Of a stretch of DNA of 64,000 nt, positions 11,290 to 22,350 are shown one piece after another. This DNA is from Pomphorhynchus laevis (lineage: Eukaryota; Acanthocephala; Palaeacanthocephala; Echinorhynchida; Pomphorhynchidae), in contig WNNJ02001739.1 of the NCBI GenBank assembly GCA_012934845.2, positions 1 through 64,000 of the forward strand, written 5' to 3'. The first letter of the stretch is position 1. Each line of letters starts with the position of its first letter. A program made the position numbers and the translations under genes. Below the pieces are notes generated by a model, which saw nothing but the letters and a program-made list of their open reading frames with translations, made no database searches and was not told the origin of the DNA.

Positions 11290-12100
11290 TTCATTTGAAC
11301 GGGTTTCTTGTTTCGAATCGAGTAGCTAAACATAATTTCTTCAAAAATCGAGTACGACACACGTTGCTTACTTTTTGATTCTTTTGAGATTTGGTTTTTT
11401 TATAGGAACAAGATAATGTATGTTTGTTCGTATGTGTCTTCACGTTTTTATTTCGGCTGGAGAAGATCCGCTTATTCGCGCGTTCTACTGTATTGCATAA
11501 CCAATTCGTTAAGTTAATTTTGTAATGGGCATTCTGCTTTTCGCATTGACTGCTTGAACGTTTGAATAAATCTTTCGGTCGCTCAATTCGTGGCTATATG
11601 GTACTCCTCTTATTAATGTAATACCACTCACGTCGCAAAACCTTTTAAACTCTTGAGATGTAAAATATGTCGCTTTATCTGATACAATAGATTCTGGTTA
11701 TACAAAATCTCACAAACGTCCTCTTATCTTGCAACCAACTGTACTAATAATTCGTTATTACGCTCCTGTCTTCTTAACAATTTTTCAGTCATTCATAGAT
11801 TAAATCTTGTTATCAACCTTTTTCTTCGACCACGAATATTTGGATAAAAAAGAAGAAAATCTTTTTTGTTTATAAATTAAATGAAACTTTAAAATAATGT
11901 AATACAATTTTAGTTTGATTGTATTATTATTTGCAAAAAGACTTTGACATCTGAAGGAGTCATTTTGTCTGCTCACCATATGAAAAAGAAAAAGCAAAAA
12001 AATAATATAAAAAATAATATCTCTGGACTTGCTATGGCTTACTAAATCTCGGCATTGTGATAGTGACGACCTTGTTAGTAAGCGTATCCGGTAATTAGGT
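11290..12100 (-). mobile_element. LTR-retrotransposon fossil, integrase region
   Basis: The minus strand between about 11450 and 11720 carries text resembling the core of a retroviral-type integrase, most like Ty3/gypsy elements. The fossil is clearly broken in many places. Terminal repeats were not identified, and the right boundary is uncertain. It looks old. Confidence 0.4.
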
Positions 12101-12594
12101 TTCTCTGTTATCGACAAAGCCCGTCCTTTTCTTAGCGAATGACATGCTCTGCTTTCTAACTGTTGTTGTATAATTGCCTTCTATCGTTATCTTCTTGTAA
12201 AACAGATACATACCCTTTTATCCTTAAAGCGTTCGAACTCCTTCCCTGTCAAATTTCACTGCTGCTTTAACCTTTAAATCTAAGTATCATATACCGCACA
12301 GGTTTTAGTACACCTTTGACATATTTTTTGAACTCTCTAATTTAGTATAACACACTTTACTCATTTACATTTCTACTCATTTTCTTTGTGATTTAAACAT
12401 CCATTTAGATCGTCCTTGCCTTCCTAATACTATGAAACTAGTTACCTCTTTCAATGAGTACAATTACTCTATCAATGCCAACTCGTGAAAACTCACATTC
12501 TTGGTAGAACTCTTCATTGTATTACTTTACCTGCCAATCCTGAACTCCTACCTTACTCTATTTTCACCTATGATCGCTCACACACATGAGGGTT

Positions 12595-14960
12595 AAGTCG
12601 AAACCATGTCTTTGCACTGTGGTACGTCATCTAGAAAAGAAGACTAATTCGGAGGTTGCCCAGGTACCCCGGAGGCGTACCTGAGATTTATCACTTAATG
12701 ACATATGCTACACACGTTTCTGTACCCATCTAGCTCTCTTCAGTACACTTTTTAATTTAAGCAAGTCTAGTCCGGTAGACCATTTTATCGCAATGGTATA
12801 CCTCAGGTATTTTGCTCGATGTGCAAAGGTAGGGAGTGGTTGATTGTTTTATATGGAAGAAAGAGCTGAGATAGCTTGTATCTTTAGTTTTATCTTTGTC
12901 GCAAAGGCGCCATTAAATACAACTACCTGCGATTTTGCGGAGTCGATAATAAGATGGGATGGTAGTAATTGGTCTTTAATCTTAAAAAGTAACACGGCTG
13001 ATATCTGAGACTACATCTTTATCTTTGCGTCCAGAAAACAGGGCTGTGGTATCATCAATTATACAACTAGATGTTGATCATGTTTAAATTTTTGAATAAT
13101 ACGATGGAAGCATAGATAGCGTAGGGGCTACAGATATAGTCAAATGCAGCGGAAAAGTCAAGTAAAGCAGCAACAGCGAGCTGATCATTGTTATCCTGAC
13201 AAACCCGATGCATCTAACCAATAGATGATTGGTCCGAGCAACATTTTCAAACCAATGACAACCTGGATGGATTAACCTATGCTTACTTAGATGGGAGCGG
13301 ATTCTTTGCGCAAGTGTTTTTCGTAGATAAAGATGAGGCAATTTCGAATCAATATGGGCCGCGAGTCTTTAGGGCATAAAATCGATTTCTTTTCGGGTAA
13401 AAATGTTCTCCGGCTAATGTTGATGCCGGCGACATCGGAGGGGGAGCTATATTAGCGTGATGGCAACCTCCTTTCTCTGACTGTCTGTTAAAAGCTAACA
13501 GACCGCAGTGAAGGGTGGCGCATGGGATCTGGAGGTGCCCGGAAGTGGCCTCAGGAGTTAAGGATATCTGTAGCAGATAAGTCCCTGCTGCTTAAGTCAC
13601 CCGAAGGCGGGATTGGTTGGGGAGATTGAGTGGCTCTATAATTATGTAAGGATAGTGACTCTTCCAAAACTCTGTCAAGGCCAATGCTCCCAATCCAACC
13701 CACAGCCGTTTCCTTCCAGCAGACAAACTTCTCTTTCTTGAATAACTTCCAAAATTAAGACTGAGAAAGTTTAACGCGAGCAATGCTCGCCATATCCTTA
13801 CTCAGCTGGAATCTATATCTATATCTCCAGTATTCTTTCGAGAGGAAAGAATAATGGAGTAGAGACGGAAACAGAAAGATTATGTAAGTGTAGTATTTTA
13901 GCTAAAACCTTTAGTTTTGTTAGTAGAATTGTATATGCGACGTTTATAGGTAGTGGAAAGTATCGCAGTAGCTTGCGAAGCGAGGTAAGAATTGAATCGG
14001 GTCAGACTCGCATTTACTACTACAGGGAGGAGTCGAATAGCTGCAGGAAGCAGGTCACTCTTATTTGATCACAGTTGAATCTCCTTCGCAGTAGCGAATC
14101 ATCATCTAACCGCCAACGGAGTAGGTTGTGCAAGATAGACAGTTGTTGGCTCAGTGCAGATGAGTGAGTTAGGTGTAATGCAATGAAACGTGGAGGGATA
14201 ATTGTTTATGTATAAGATATTTGCTCCTATTTCTGGGGAATGCTGCATTAATCCACCGACCAGTTATGTCCTTAAAGTCACCAAGTAACATACCATAGCT
14301 GCTACCCAATATACGGTCCAGGAGGTCACGGTTCTTGTGAATTTCACCCTTTCGAATATAGATATTGGATATGCTGATGCGTTTCTGTTATTTCGATATG
14401 CTATCACTAAACAAAATAGTGCTGAAAAAGAATAATTTAAAAGGAGAGATGATCTTTAATGACATATAACTAAGGTTGAAATACTTTGAGAAGAAGAGGA
14501 GTGAGGTGGGTTATGTACGGAGTAAAGTGGGAGGTTATGTGCTTTGGAATAAACCGAGTAATGTCATAGGGAAACTGGATATATCTAGTTTCCTGAAGGA
14601 CTATAACATCAGCATATCGACCAGATAAAAGACTGATGTGAGGAAAGGTTATGAATGGAAGGATCGTAGAGGTTGGTGGAGGTGATTTTGATTGATGAAT
14701 ATAGGTTTTTGAGAAACGAGACCGGAAGGACAGGACGGGGGTGTCGGGGAATGAATATGACATGAGATGGGAAGTGTATATGGTGGCAGGGTCAGTGGGT
14801 GGAGAAAAGACATTGAAAAAAGACTGAGAAAAGACATTGCATCTGTATCTCGACCAGATAAAAGACTAAGGTCAGAAGCACATCCCAAATTCCACTGAAT
14901 GATGTCCAGTGAAAACGATTCAGAAAATCATCCTATGCAATGGTTTTACTAGAAGGGACA
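12595..14960 (-). mobile_element. I/Jockey-like LINE, broken, minus strand
   Basis: This copy has the same family text as the element at 46790-50200, read backwards. The EN segment lies at 14500-14900 and includes SGRYADVIVLQETRYIQF. The RT start at 13084-13341 includes KTLAQRIRSHLSKHRLIHPG. The 3' region runs to about 12600. Compared with the 46790 copy it keeps extra EN sequence downstream of the DITRFI motif, so the 46790 copy seems internally deleted there. Numerous stops and frameshifts interrupt it. Confidence 0.75.
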
Positions 14961-16341
14961 GCAGAACCTATTAGTTAGGTTCAGATAAGGAAGGTTACAC
15001 TTTCGGCCTCCGACCTTTACAGCTAAACCACTGTCCGCTACTTTGCTGAGAAAAGCATCATCATATCCCTTGATGCTCTAATTTTTTCCTTGTTTGTGAA
15101 AACTAACTGTGGAAGCTCTAATTGAGAAAGACCTTTTGCTGATAACGTGAACGGAGATGACGTATTATTAGGGGTGCGTCAAAACCTCATCAGTAAGTAT
15201 TTTGAGTAGTGCCTCGATGGGCATCATGCATTTTGTTACTTAAGGTCCGCTTACTTACACGACGAACCTGGGCTACGGAAGACTGTTGTAACCAGAAGAG
15301 TTATTCTTCATTGGAATTTCGTATTAGTAAACATTGATATTACAGCAAAACAAAGGCATTTTTATCTACCACATCTATATTGCAAATCATTTGATAGAAT
15401 TCTATACCTCCTTTTTGCATTAAAAATTTTATCACACAAGTTTTGATTTTAACTTCTGGGCAATATATTTAGACAATTTATACGCGTATGTCATATAGGT
15501 AGCAATTGGTCAAGTCATGTTCTTCTGATGTATTTTTGGGAGGAATATAAAAATGCATGTTTTGAATTTGATATAGACAAATCTATAGTGAACTTATCCT
15601 TAATTTTGAAAACTTATTTTAAGACTAAATTTAGTTTGATTTGTATAGGTATATCACATGATCTTTTTAAATTTTTATTTATCCAGTCAGGTATAGTAAC
15701 GATAAGAAAATTCATTTTGATCTTTAGCTAGTAACTAATAGCATCTTCAGAAAATTAACATAAAAATGAAAAAAGATCACATAAATAAAGTTTCTTGTCC
15801 ATTTGCACATTGATGCTGGGATCATAATCGTTGCTAACATTTGTTCATCTAACATTTTCGTTTGTAGGGATTACAGCAAACAAAATACAACAATGAAGCA
15901 AAAAAACACTAAAAATGTACAACAAAAGTACAAAAAATATGTATTCATAACACAACAATAAAAATGATAAAAATGAAGAAATAAAATAAAAAATAGATGA
16001 GTCCAAAACATTAAAACAGATTACAAACATAATTTATGTTATATAAAAAGAAAATGAAAAACTAAATAAAAAATATTTTTATAATCAAAAGCTTGCGTTT
16101 ATATTAATTTTAAGGTTAAGTCAGCTTTATTACCAACAATTAAGTTATCCTTTAGTTTGTTAATATAAAACACTTCTAAAATCTTACGTTTAAACATACC
16201 GGATTCTTTTGATAATATGGTAGTTCAATGGAAATCAATTATGTGGTCATTATGATCAACCAAGGCAATGCTTGCCCCACGTTAAAGTGGGTATTTATAC
16301 TGGCTTAATCTTTTATTTATACTTTGCTCAGTTTGACCTTT

Positions 16342-16542
16342 TTATATTTTATCGCAGTCTTTACAGGGGATTTTATAAACAAAGGATGAATTGTTGTTGA
16401 TGGATTTAATTTTTTTAAATATACAATTTAGGCAATCTTTTATTGTACAAAACAATATCAAGAGATGTTGACATTTGTTTCTCATTAACGAATTTTTTAA
16501 AACGATTATTCCGTATATCATTGATATATAAAATCCCAACAT
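16342..16542 (-). pseudogene. GIY-YIG nuclease start of the Penelope-like element
   Basis: The end of this minus-strand frame reads SSFVYKIPCKDCDKI, the typical VYxIxCxxCxxxYIGxT entry to the GIY-YIG domain of Penelope-like elements, with its paired cysteines. It lies about 250 bp downstream of the RT on the minus strand, as expected. The catalytic remainder is degraded into block B. Confidence 0.6.
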
Positions 16543-16796
16543 ACCTCCGTTATTTTAAAAGACCAAAAATATGAATTTTATTAATTTGTGTCTTATAAAA
16601 GCCTTTTTAATCGCCCACTCTGTAAATTGGTTTTCTTTTAAAGTGTTAATTATTATGCCCTCACGTTCGACAAACTCGGAGCAAATCAAATTGTTTCGCA
16701 CAAAAACAATGAGCTATCAGCAGCTACTTTCCAAGTGTTAGGGGAATTTGAAGACCAGGAAACAACATTAAGTTTTAATCCAACTTGTTGAAAAAC

Positions 16797-17126
16797 TTAG
16801 GTTTTTAAAGTATTGTTTGGAAGCCTGCTAACGAGTACATCTAAAAAAGTTGAAGAATTATTTTGCTCTCCTGTCATTTTCCATTGCATGTCTCTATCAA
16901 AACTATTCAAATTAGATAAAAACCCTTTAAGGTTTATGTTATCAGGAACAACAGCAAATGTATCGACGACATAACGGACACACATTTTAATATCAGAAAA
17001 GATATTTTTCAGATGATTATCTGCCCTTGATATCATATAAAGTCCGCTCAAAATATATGCTAGAAGATTACCCATTGCCAATCTATTAGTTTGTTCATTA
17101 AGTTCTTTATCAAATTCAAATGTCAT
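16797..17126 (-). pseudogene. Penelope-like reverse transcriptase fragment
   Basis: A 109-codon minus-strand frame contains NRLAMGNLLAYILSGLYM, the equivalent of the PMGSPLSPxLADIYM block. It also has RYVVDTFAVVPDN, a variant of the catalytic RYVDDIFAV, and STFLDVLVSR near the end. In the second motif one catalytic aspartate is replaced by valine, so it is inactive. The order and spacing match the palm and thumb of Penelope-like RTs. Confidence 0.75.
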
Positions 17127-18060
17127 GCCAACAGTACATATTTTTAATATATCAAACTATTGATGGTATGCTAAGTTTTTGTCGTTGTCAGGATTTCCAT
17201 CAGATTGTAAATTACGTGCGATTCCTATGGCCTTCAATGTAGGTATATTAGTAATTATACTAATATATGTACCAAATTATATTAGGTACATAGATTACAA
17301 ACATAATTTATGTTATACAAAAAAATAAAAAAATTGTAATCAGAAGCTTTCGTTTATATCAATTTTAAGGTAAAGTCAGCTTTATTACCAACAATTAAGT
17401 TATCCTTTAGTTTGTTAATATAAAACGCTTCTAAGATCTTACGTTTTAGAACACCGGATTCTTTTGATAATATGATGATTCCATCGAAATCAATTATGCG
17501 ATCATTATTAATGATATGATCAACTAAGGCAATGCTTACTCCACGTTTAAGTTTGTATTTATGCTGGCTTACTCTTTTATTTATACCTTGCTCAATTTGA
17601 CCTTTTTATATTTTATCGTAGTCTTTGGTATTGTGAATCATTTGGTATTTCGTAATCATTTGGAATTTCGTATTAGTAAACATTGATATTACAGCAAAAC
17701 AAAGGCATTTTTATCTACCACATCTATATTGCAAATCATTTGATAGAATTCTATACCTCCTTTTTGCATTAAAAATTTTATCACACAAGTTTTGATTTTA
17801 ACTTCTGGGCAATATATTTAGACAATTTATACGCGTATGTCATATAGAAAGCCATAATTGGTCAAGTCGCATGTTCTTCTTTATGTATTTTTGGGAGGAG
17901 ATATAAAAATGCATGTTTTGAATTTTTGATATAGACAAATCATATATTTGTGAACTTATCCTTTTTTGACGTTAAACTTCTTTTAAGTAATTGCTAAATT
18001 TAGTTTGACTTTGTAAGGTATTATCACATGATACTTTTTTAAATTTTTTGCTATTTATTA

Positions 18061-18850
18061 GTTCATTACGTAATATTATATATTCCAGTTTATGCATAAG
18101 TAAAAATCAATTTCCCTTGTCAGCCTTACAAGCTACTAGGTCATATTTTAACTCTTTTTAAGTATGGTCTATTTTATATTATTTATATCAAGATGAATTA
18201 TAAACTGAAATTAAAAATAAAAATCAATTTTTATGAATTGACTATTAGATTTTTCTCAATAAACTCTTAGATTTTTCAATAAACTCTTAGATTTTTCACT
18301 AAACATGTGAAATCATATTTTTCGCTCCAAAATATGATCTCGTTTGATTTTTTATAAAGTATTATTTGGATCATAACTTAATTAACTAACTGTCACGAAA
18401 ACCTTTTTTCCAGAGGTAATCCTGGCACAACTAGGAACGATCTCATTATCTCTACAAGCCTTTAAAAACTTGATAGACGCCGTAGTGTGTCCGTTCCTCC
18501 CCGTTCCCAAGGGGAGGAACGGACACACCCTCATTTTAGCAAAATATAACACAATTTGACTTTGTTACTTTTACATGATTGCAGTATATAATGATTGAAA
18601 ATACATCACTTTAAAACGGTAAAATTTCTTCAAATTAGCAATTAAAGCTTATTAAAATGTTAACTGTATTAGGTGATTTATATACTTTACTTCATTCTCT
18701 TCAAGAATATCCCTTCACTTAATTCATACTAAAAATTATGAATAGATTCAAATTAATGTAGAGAAATGACGCTCACTTATTTTAAATTTAATTTAGGATA
18801 TATTTTACCTAATGTATTTCACAAATAAATTCTGTTTAATTCCTCTTATT
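18061..18850. other. AT-rich stretch without recognised gene
   Basis: It holds a tandemly repeated 20-base word (AAACTCTTAGATTTTTCAAT type, 18255-18300) and the GC-rich hairpin at 18485-18528. A 25-bp phrase (TTTGACTTTGTTACTTTTAC) occurs at 18555 and again at 18932. Confidence 0.6.
18485..18528. repeat. Perfect 18-bp GC-rich hairpin
   Basis: GTGTGTCCGTTCCTCCCC (18485-18502) pairs exactly with 18511-18528 across the 8-base loop GTTCCCAA. It is strikingly G+C-rich in a region otherwise about three quarters A+T. Confidence 0.85.
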
Positions 18851-18854
18851 TCAG

Positions 18855-18920
18855 ATGATATATTTAATTTACATCGTGTTCCTAAAGCATGCACTTTCTT
18901 TGAATTTAAGCGAAAGATGT
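18855..18920 (+). CDS. Possible signal-peptide start exon of the LRR gene
   Basis: Right after a good acceptor (CTTATTTCAG) an ATG opens MIYLIYIVFLKHALSLNLSE, a hydrophobic run with a small residue near position 15, as in secretion signals. It lies 1.3 kb upstream of the first clear LRR exon on the same strand. No convincing donor or N-cap cysteine cluster follows: the best GT gives phase 1 and joins poorly to the next candidate. It may be coincidence. Confidence 0.2.
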
Positions 18921-19659
18921 ATTACGAGATTTGACTTTGTTACTTTTACAGGATTGCAGTGAGTGTTTAAGAATAGCGATCAATGCTACCAAGCCTTTAT
19001 TAATGCAGCAAATTGTGGAGACTTTCTCCACCGAAATCAATTTTAGTATAATTTTTTATGTAGAAAAATATTGACTGGAAATATTAAAATAAATCAATTC
19101 AGTATTTTTTTATCCATTGAGGAACTTATAAATCAACAAAATTCACTTTTAATTGCTATCTATAGTAATCAATAAGAATCATCTTTGGATATTTGAGATA
19201 TTAATGTCTACATACAAATGCCATATTATTATTTTATCAAAGAAATGCAAATGTATAAACATGCTAATACAGTCAAGCTAATGATAAAATTCCTAATTCG
19301 GCTATTTTTTACACAGAAATTTTAGCAATTCATATTTAAAGTTTAAGTAATAAATCACAGTAAGCAAAAGTCAAATTTGATATAACCAAATGTATATCAA
19401 TTGTGGTGTTAAAATTATAATAAGGTATTAAACTTCAGCTTCTTTATAATTGACTTTTGCTATATAGAATCTAATAAATTTAAACTAATTTAATGCATCT
19501 AATTTCACATAAATCCAATAATTTAATCATGAATGAAAATTCTGTTTTTTGTATAAATTACCAGCAGCTCTTTTACATTTTGCAAACTTTTCACACATCT
19601 ATATTTGACATGATATGATTCGTTTGCTAAGGACATCTATTAACACTAAACTCTTCTAA

Positions 19660-20150
19660 ATTCATCTGTTTAATTATTGAAAATATATCTATATGTTATT
19701 ATTAAACTTTAATTTTATGATAAACAATTAAGCTTCTTAAGACAGTTTACTAATTTTGATTAGTTTATAAGATTCTAATTTTACTAATATCACGACTTCC
19801 ACAAGTTCACAATTTTAGTTTTTGTCCAATAAAGAAATTCATATGATGGTTCTGATTTTCTTAGATCGGTTTAGACATTTTAACGAGACAAAAAACTTAT
19901 TTAAATTCCTCTTTTTCACTAATTAAATATTATCTATATGCTTTGATTAAAGGCTAAATTTATGATCCACAATTAAGTTTCTTAAAACAATTTACTCATT
20001 TTTATTAATTTATATTTTTTAATTATTCTAATAAATCAGCTTTCACATGTTAACAATTTAAGTTATATTTGCCATAAGCATTCATATGATCGATCTGATT
20101 TTCTAAATAAAGTATTATCTGTTTAGAAATTTTTACGAGACTATAAGATA
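19660..20150 (+). repeat. Diverged tandem duplication of about 240 bp
   Basis: Two successive units share ordered words: ACAATTAAG.TTCTTAA, then CATATGAT.G.TCTGATTTTCT, then TTTTAACGAGAC / TTTTTACGAGAC. Identity is moderate, so it is old. No coding frame survives. Confidence 0.6.
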
Positions 20151-20174
20151 TATTGACTGTTATCATACCTTAAG

Positions 20175-20237
20175 ATCTAACAAACAAACATTTGTAGATC
20201 ATACAATACCGGATATAAACAGAAAAGACAGCGAAAT
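20175..20237 (+). CDS. LRR exon A1
   Basis: 63 bp between CCTTAAG and GTAGGT, phase 2 at both ends. It encodes SNKQTFVDHTIPDINRKDSE and a split final codon. Repeat spacing fits, although hydrophobic positions are weak. Support comes from the 47-base intron that separates it from A2. Confidence 0.5.
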
Positions 20238-20284
20238 GTAGGTTTGTCTATTCAAAAATTTTTATATTTAAACCTTAACAATAG

Positions 20285-20356
20285 TATCCTCTCTCATAAT
20301 GCCATTGAGCATATATCATTTGCAAATGCCATGAGATTTTGGAAAGTACAGTACTT
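20285..20356 (+). CDS. LRR exon A2
   Basis: 72 bp, acceptor AACAATAG and donor GTAAGT. It encodes ILSHNAIEHISFANAMRFWK and ends in a VQYL-type closing. The LSHNAIEHI core is the L-x-x-N-x-I/L signature of the repeat. An LRR of 23-24 residues fills the exon exactly. Confidence 0.7.
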
Positions 20357-20683
20357 GTAAGTGATTGATTGTTTTTACGAAATGTGTTCTCTATGAATAA
20401 TCCATTTAATAAATTTGTTAGTTAATAAAAATCCTTTTATAAACTTTTTTCTATAATATCATTTTTTGTATATATAACAAAGACTTATTAAACGCCCAGT
20501 ATGTAATACTTTTATTTATAAACGTAGTAAAATTCCTGTGTTTGTTTTATTATGATTATCGCGATTTTGAAATTACTCTTAATTTGTATAAAATACAACG
20601 TTTTTATTTTGTGCTTATAAAACGAATTACAAAAACCTTTTAATTTGAGTTATTAAATTTTATTTGTTATCTCTCAATTTTAG

Positions 20684-20752
20684 TGCGATTGATTACAATT
20701 ATTTGAGTGCATTTCAAATACAGAAATATCTAATGTTTTCGACAGAGATTAT
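20684..20752 (+). CDS. LRR exon A3
   Basis: 69 bp, acceptor CAATTTTAG; the donor GTTCGA is weak. It encodes AIDYNYLSAFQIQKYLMFST. The asparagine of the repeat core (DYNYL) is at the expected place. The intron to A4 is 48 bases, the typical size here, which argues the weak donor is used. The 327-base gap to A2 may hide a degraded exon. Confidence 0.55.
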
Positions 20753-20800
20753 GTTCGACAAAACATTAAATTAATATTTTTATAAATTTTTCTTTCATAG

Positions 20801-20899
20801 ATTGGCCAACAATAACCAAATACGAATTGTTCTACTTGATTGCACATTTAACACAATATTTAATGACACGGATATTATTGCTGGTCGTGCCAAGTTACT
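20801..20899 (+). CDS. LRR exon A4 (long)
   Basis: 99 bp, acceptor TTTCATAG and donor GTAATA, phase 2. It begins LANNNQIRIVLLDCTFNTIF and carries about ten residues more than its neighbours, ending AKLL. The insertion could form a longer loop on the convex side of the solenoid. The intron to A5 is 47 bases. Confidence 0.6.
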
Positions 20900-20946
20900 G
20901 TAATATTTTTAAATAATTAAATGTTTTTACATTTATTTTTGAAAAG

Positions 20947-21006
20947 TGATCTGTCGTGGAATTTCATATCGTCGATCGAGTATTATTATTGCAAATTTGA
21001 TCACTT
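20947..21006 (+). CDS. LRR exon A5
   Basis: 60 bp, acceptor TGAAAAG and donor GTATGT. The whole exon encodes DLSWNFISSIEYYYCKFDHL, with DLSWNFISSI a textbook repeat core. It is shorter by three to four residues than a standard repeat. The intron to A6 is 48 bases. Confidence 0.7.
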
Positions 21007-21054
21007 GTATGTTAAAAGTGTAATATACTGCGTAACCGTTTTGTGATGCTTTAG

Positions 21055-21123
21055 GAAACTACATCACAATTTGTTTAAAAATGATGATATTCTAAATATC
21101 GAAGATTTCCACGTAGAAAGATT
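21055..21123 (+). CDS. LRR exon A6
   Basis: 69 bp, acceptor TGCTTTAG and donor GTAAGT. It encodes KLHHNLFKNDDILNIEDFHV and closes ERL. Immediately after it, from 21145, NLKYNDCNLLKYQKL reads in the same phase, but only 21 bases separate them, too few for a normal intron. The repeat-derived sequence beginning at 21190 then cuts the array. Confidence 0.65.
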
Positions 21124-21189
21124 GTAAGTTTATTAAAAGTGCAGCAATTTGAAGTATAATGATTGCAATCTATTAAAATATCAAAAACT

Positions 21190-21320
21190 ATAGAAATGTA
21201 TATCTACACCACTGGAACAGCTAGCCTAGTGGATGTAACGTTTAATCGCGATACAGTCGTTCTGAATTAAAATTTGATCAGCACCATTGTACAAAGTAAG
21301 CAGATAATAAGGGTCGTGAC
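21190..21320 (+). repeat. SINE-like repeat, copy 1
   Basis: About 130 bp starting AGAAATGTATATCTACACC. It contains TAGCCTAGTGG (21222-21232), which fits a tRNA-type A box, and AATTTGATCAGCACC about 50 bases later, a poor B-box match. The second copy lies at 22217-22350. The tRNA origin is tentative. Confidence 0.45.
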
Positions 21321-21477
21321 GTGAAATGTAGATCTGGGTCAGCAGGCGATGATAACCACCGAGGTTGATAAGTAACGTCTTGATGTATCAAAAATAAAAA
21401 CAATAACTGAGGATTATATCGTGCCACAATCATAAGAATTTCAGCTCACAGATGTAATCAAGTTAAATAAAACATTT

Positions 21478-22173
21478 ATAGAATGAATAATTACATACAC
21501 TAGCGATTATCATCATTTGGTCAGCTTTATAAATTATCCTCGTGTGAATTCTTTAATCCTTGATGTAGCGCTGTACACTACAATCAGCGTAGGTGGACCT
21601 CATCAGCAGTGAGCCTACGCCTACCTTTCTTGTTTCGGTCCTTTAACGATCTGCTGAAATTTTCCTCTGCTGCCTTTCTGTAAAAACAAACGATACAGTT
21701 TGTAAGGAAAACATTTCCACTTGTGCAAACTGTACGTTGTTTCCGTCTTTTGTAACAAAAAGACGGAGATAGCACTACAGTTGCCGGAAACAACCGACAA
21801 TCTGTCTTTTGAATTTTCTTGACAGGAAACCGGAATCTGCCAGGTAAATAGAATGAATAATTGCATACACGAGCGAGTATCATCATTTGGTCGGCTTCAT
21901 AAACTGTAGTGCTATCTCCGTCTTTTTGTTACAAAAGACGGAAACAACGTACAGTTTGCACAAGTGGAAATGTTTTCCTTACAAACTGTATCGTTTGTTT
22001 TTACAGAAAGGCAGCAGAGGAAAATTTTAGCAGATCATTAAAGGACCGAAACACGAAAGGTAGGCGTAGGCTCACTGCTGATGAGGTCCACCTACGCTGA
22101 TTGTAGTGTACAGTGCTGCATCTAGGATTAAAGAATTCACACGAGGATAATTAATGAAGCCGACCAAATGATA
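21478..22173. mobile_element. Foldback element with 269-bp inverted arms
   Basis: Arms 21512-21780 and 21904-22173 are near-perfect reverse complements around a 123-base loop. The outermost 55 bases of the left side are also repeated in direct orientation in the loop (21847-21902). The 13-base word ATAAAACATTTAT lies at 21467-21479 and 22171-22183 and may be a target-site duplication. Inside each arm a frame of about 60 codons holds a cysteine-rich stretch (CYKRRKQRTVC then LTNCIVC), vaguely like the cysteine-rich tail of some DDE transposases. Confidence 0.7.
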
Positions 22174-22216
22174 AAACATTTATTGCAACATTTATTTCAG
22201 TATGTAAAGTAATATA

Positions 22217-22350
22217 CAGAAATGTATATCTACACCAGTATAGCAGCCAATCTAGTGGATTTAACGTTGAATCGCGATTTACAGACATTCTTTGTTCTAA
22301 TCTGATCAGCACCAGTGTACGGAGTAAGCAGAAATGAGGGGTCGAAAAAT
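22217..22350 (+). repeat. SINE-like repeat, copy 2
   Basis: Same orientation as 21190-21320, so the foldback element is bracketed by two direct copies. It shares the phrases ATGTATATCTACACCA, AATCGCGAT and TGATCAGCACCA.T.TAC. Confidence 0.5.

Larger units (their letters stand above)
15310..18060 (-). mobile_element. Penelope-like element with repeated flanks
   Basis: The minus strand encodes RT and GIY-YIG nuclease parts in the Penelope order. Two non-coding blocks occur twice in direct orientation. Block A is 15314-15690 and 17650-18060; block B is 16016-16350 and 17287-17617. Block B at 17287 stops just where the nuclease would begin, so a second, 5'-truncated copy abuts the first in tandem. 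Partial tandem copies are characteristic of this element class. Confidence 0.7.

Noticed and set aside
20404-20586. Open stretch between exons A2 and A3 with leucine-rich text
   Set aside because: No acceptor gives the required phase; hydrophobic peptides are expected from T-rich DNA.
21145-21191. Further LRR-like peptide right after exon A6
   Set aside because: The intron would be only 21 bases, below any normal spliceosomal minimum, and the segment runs into repeat sequence.
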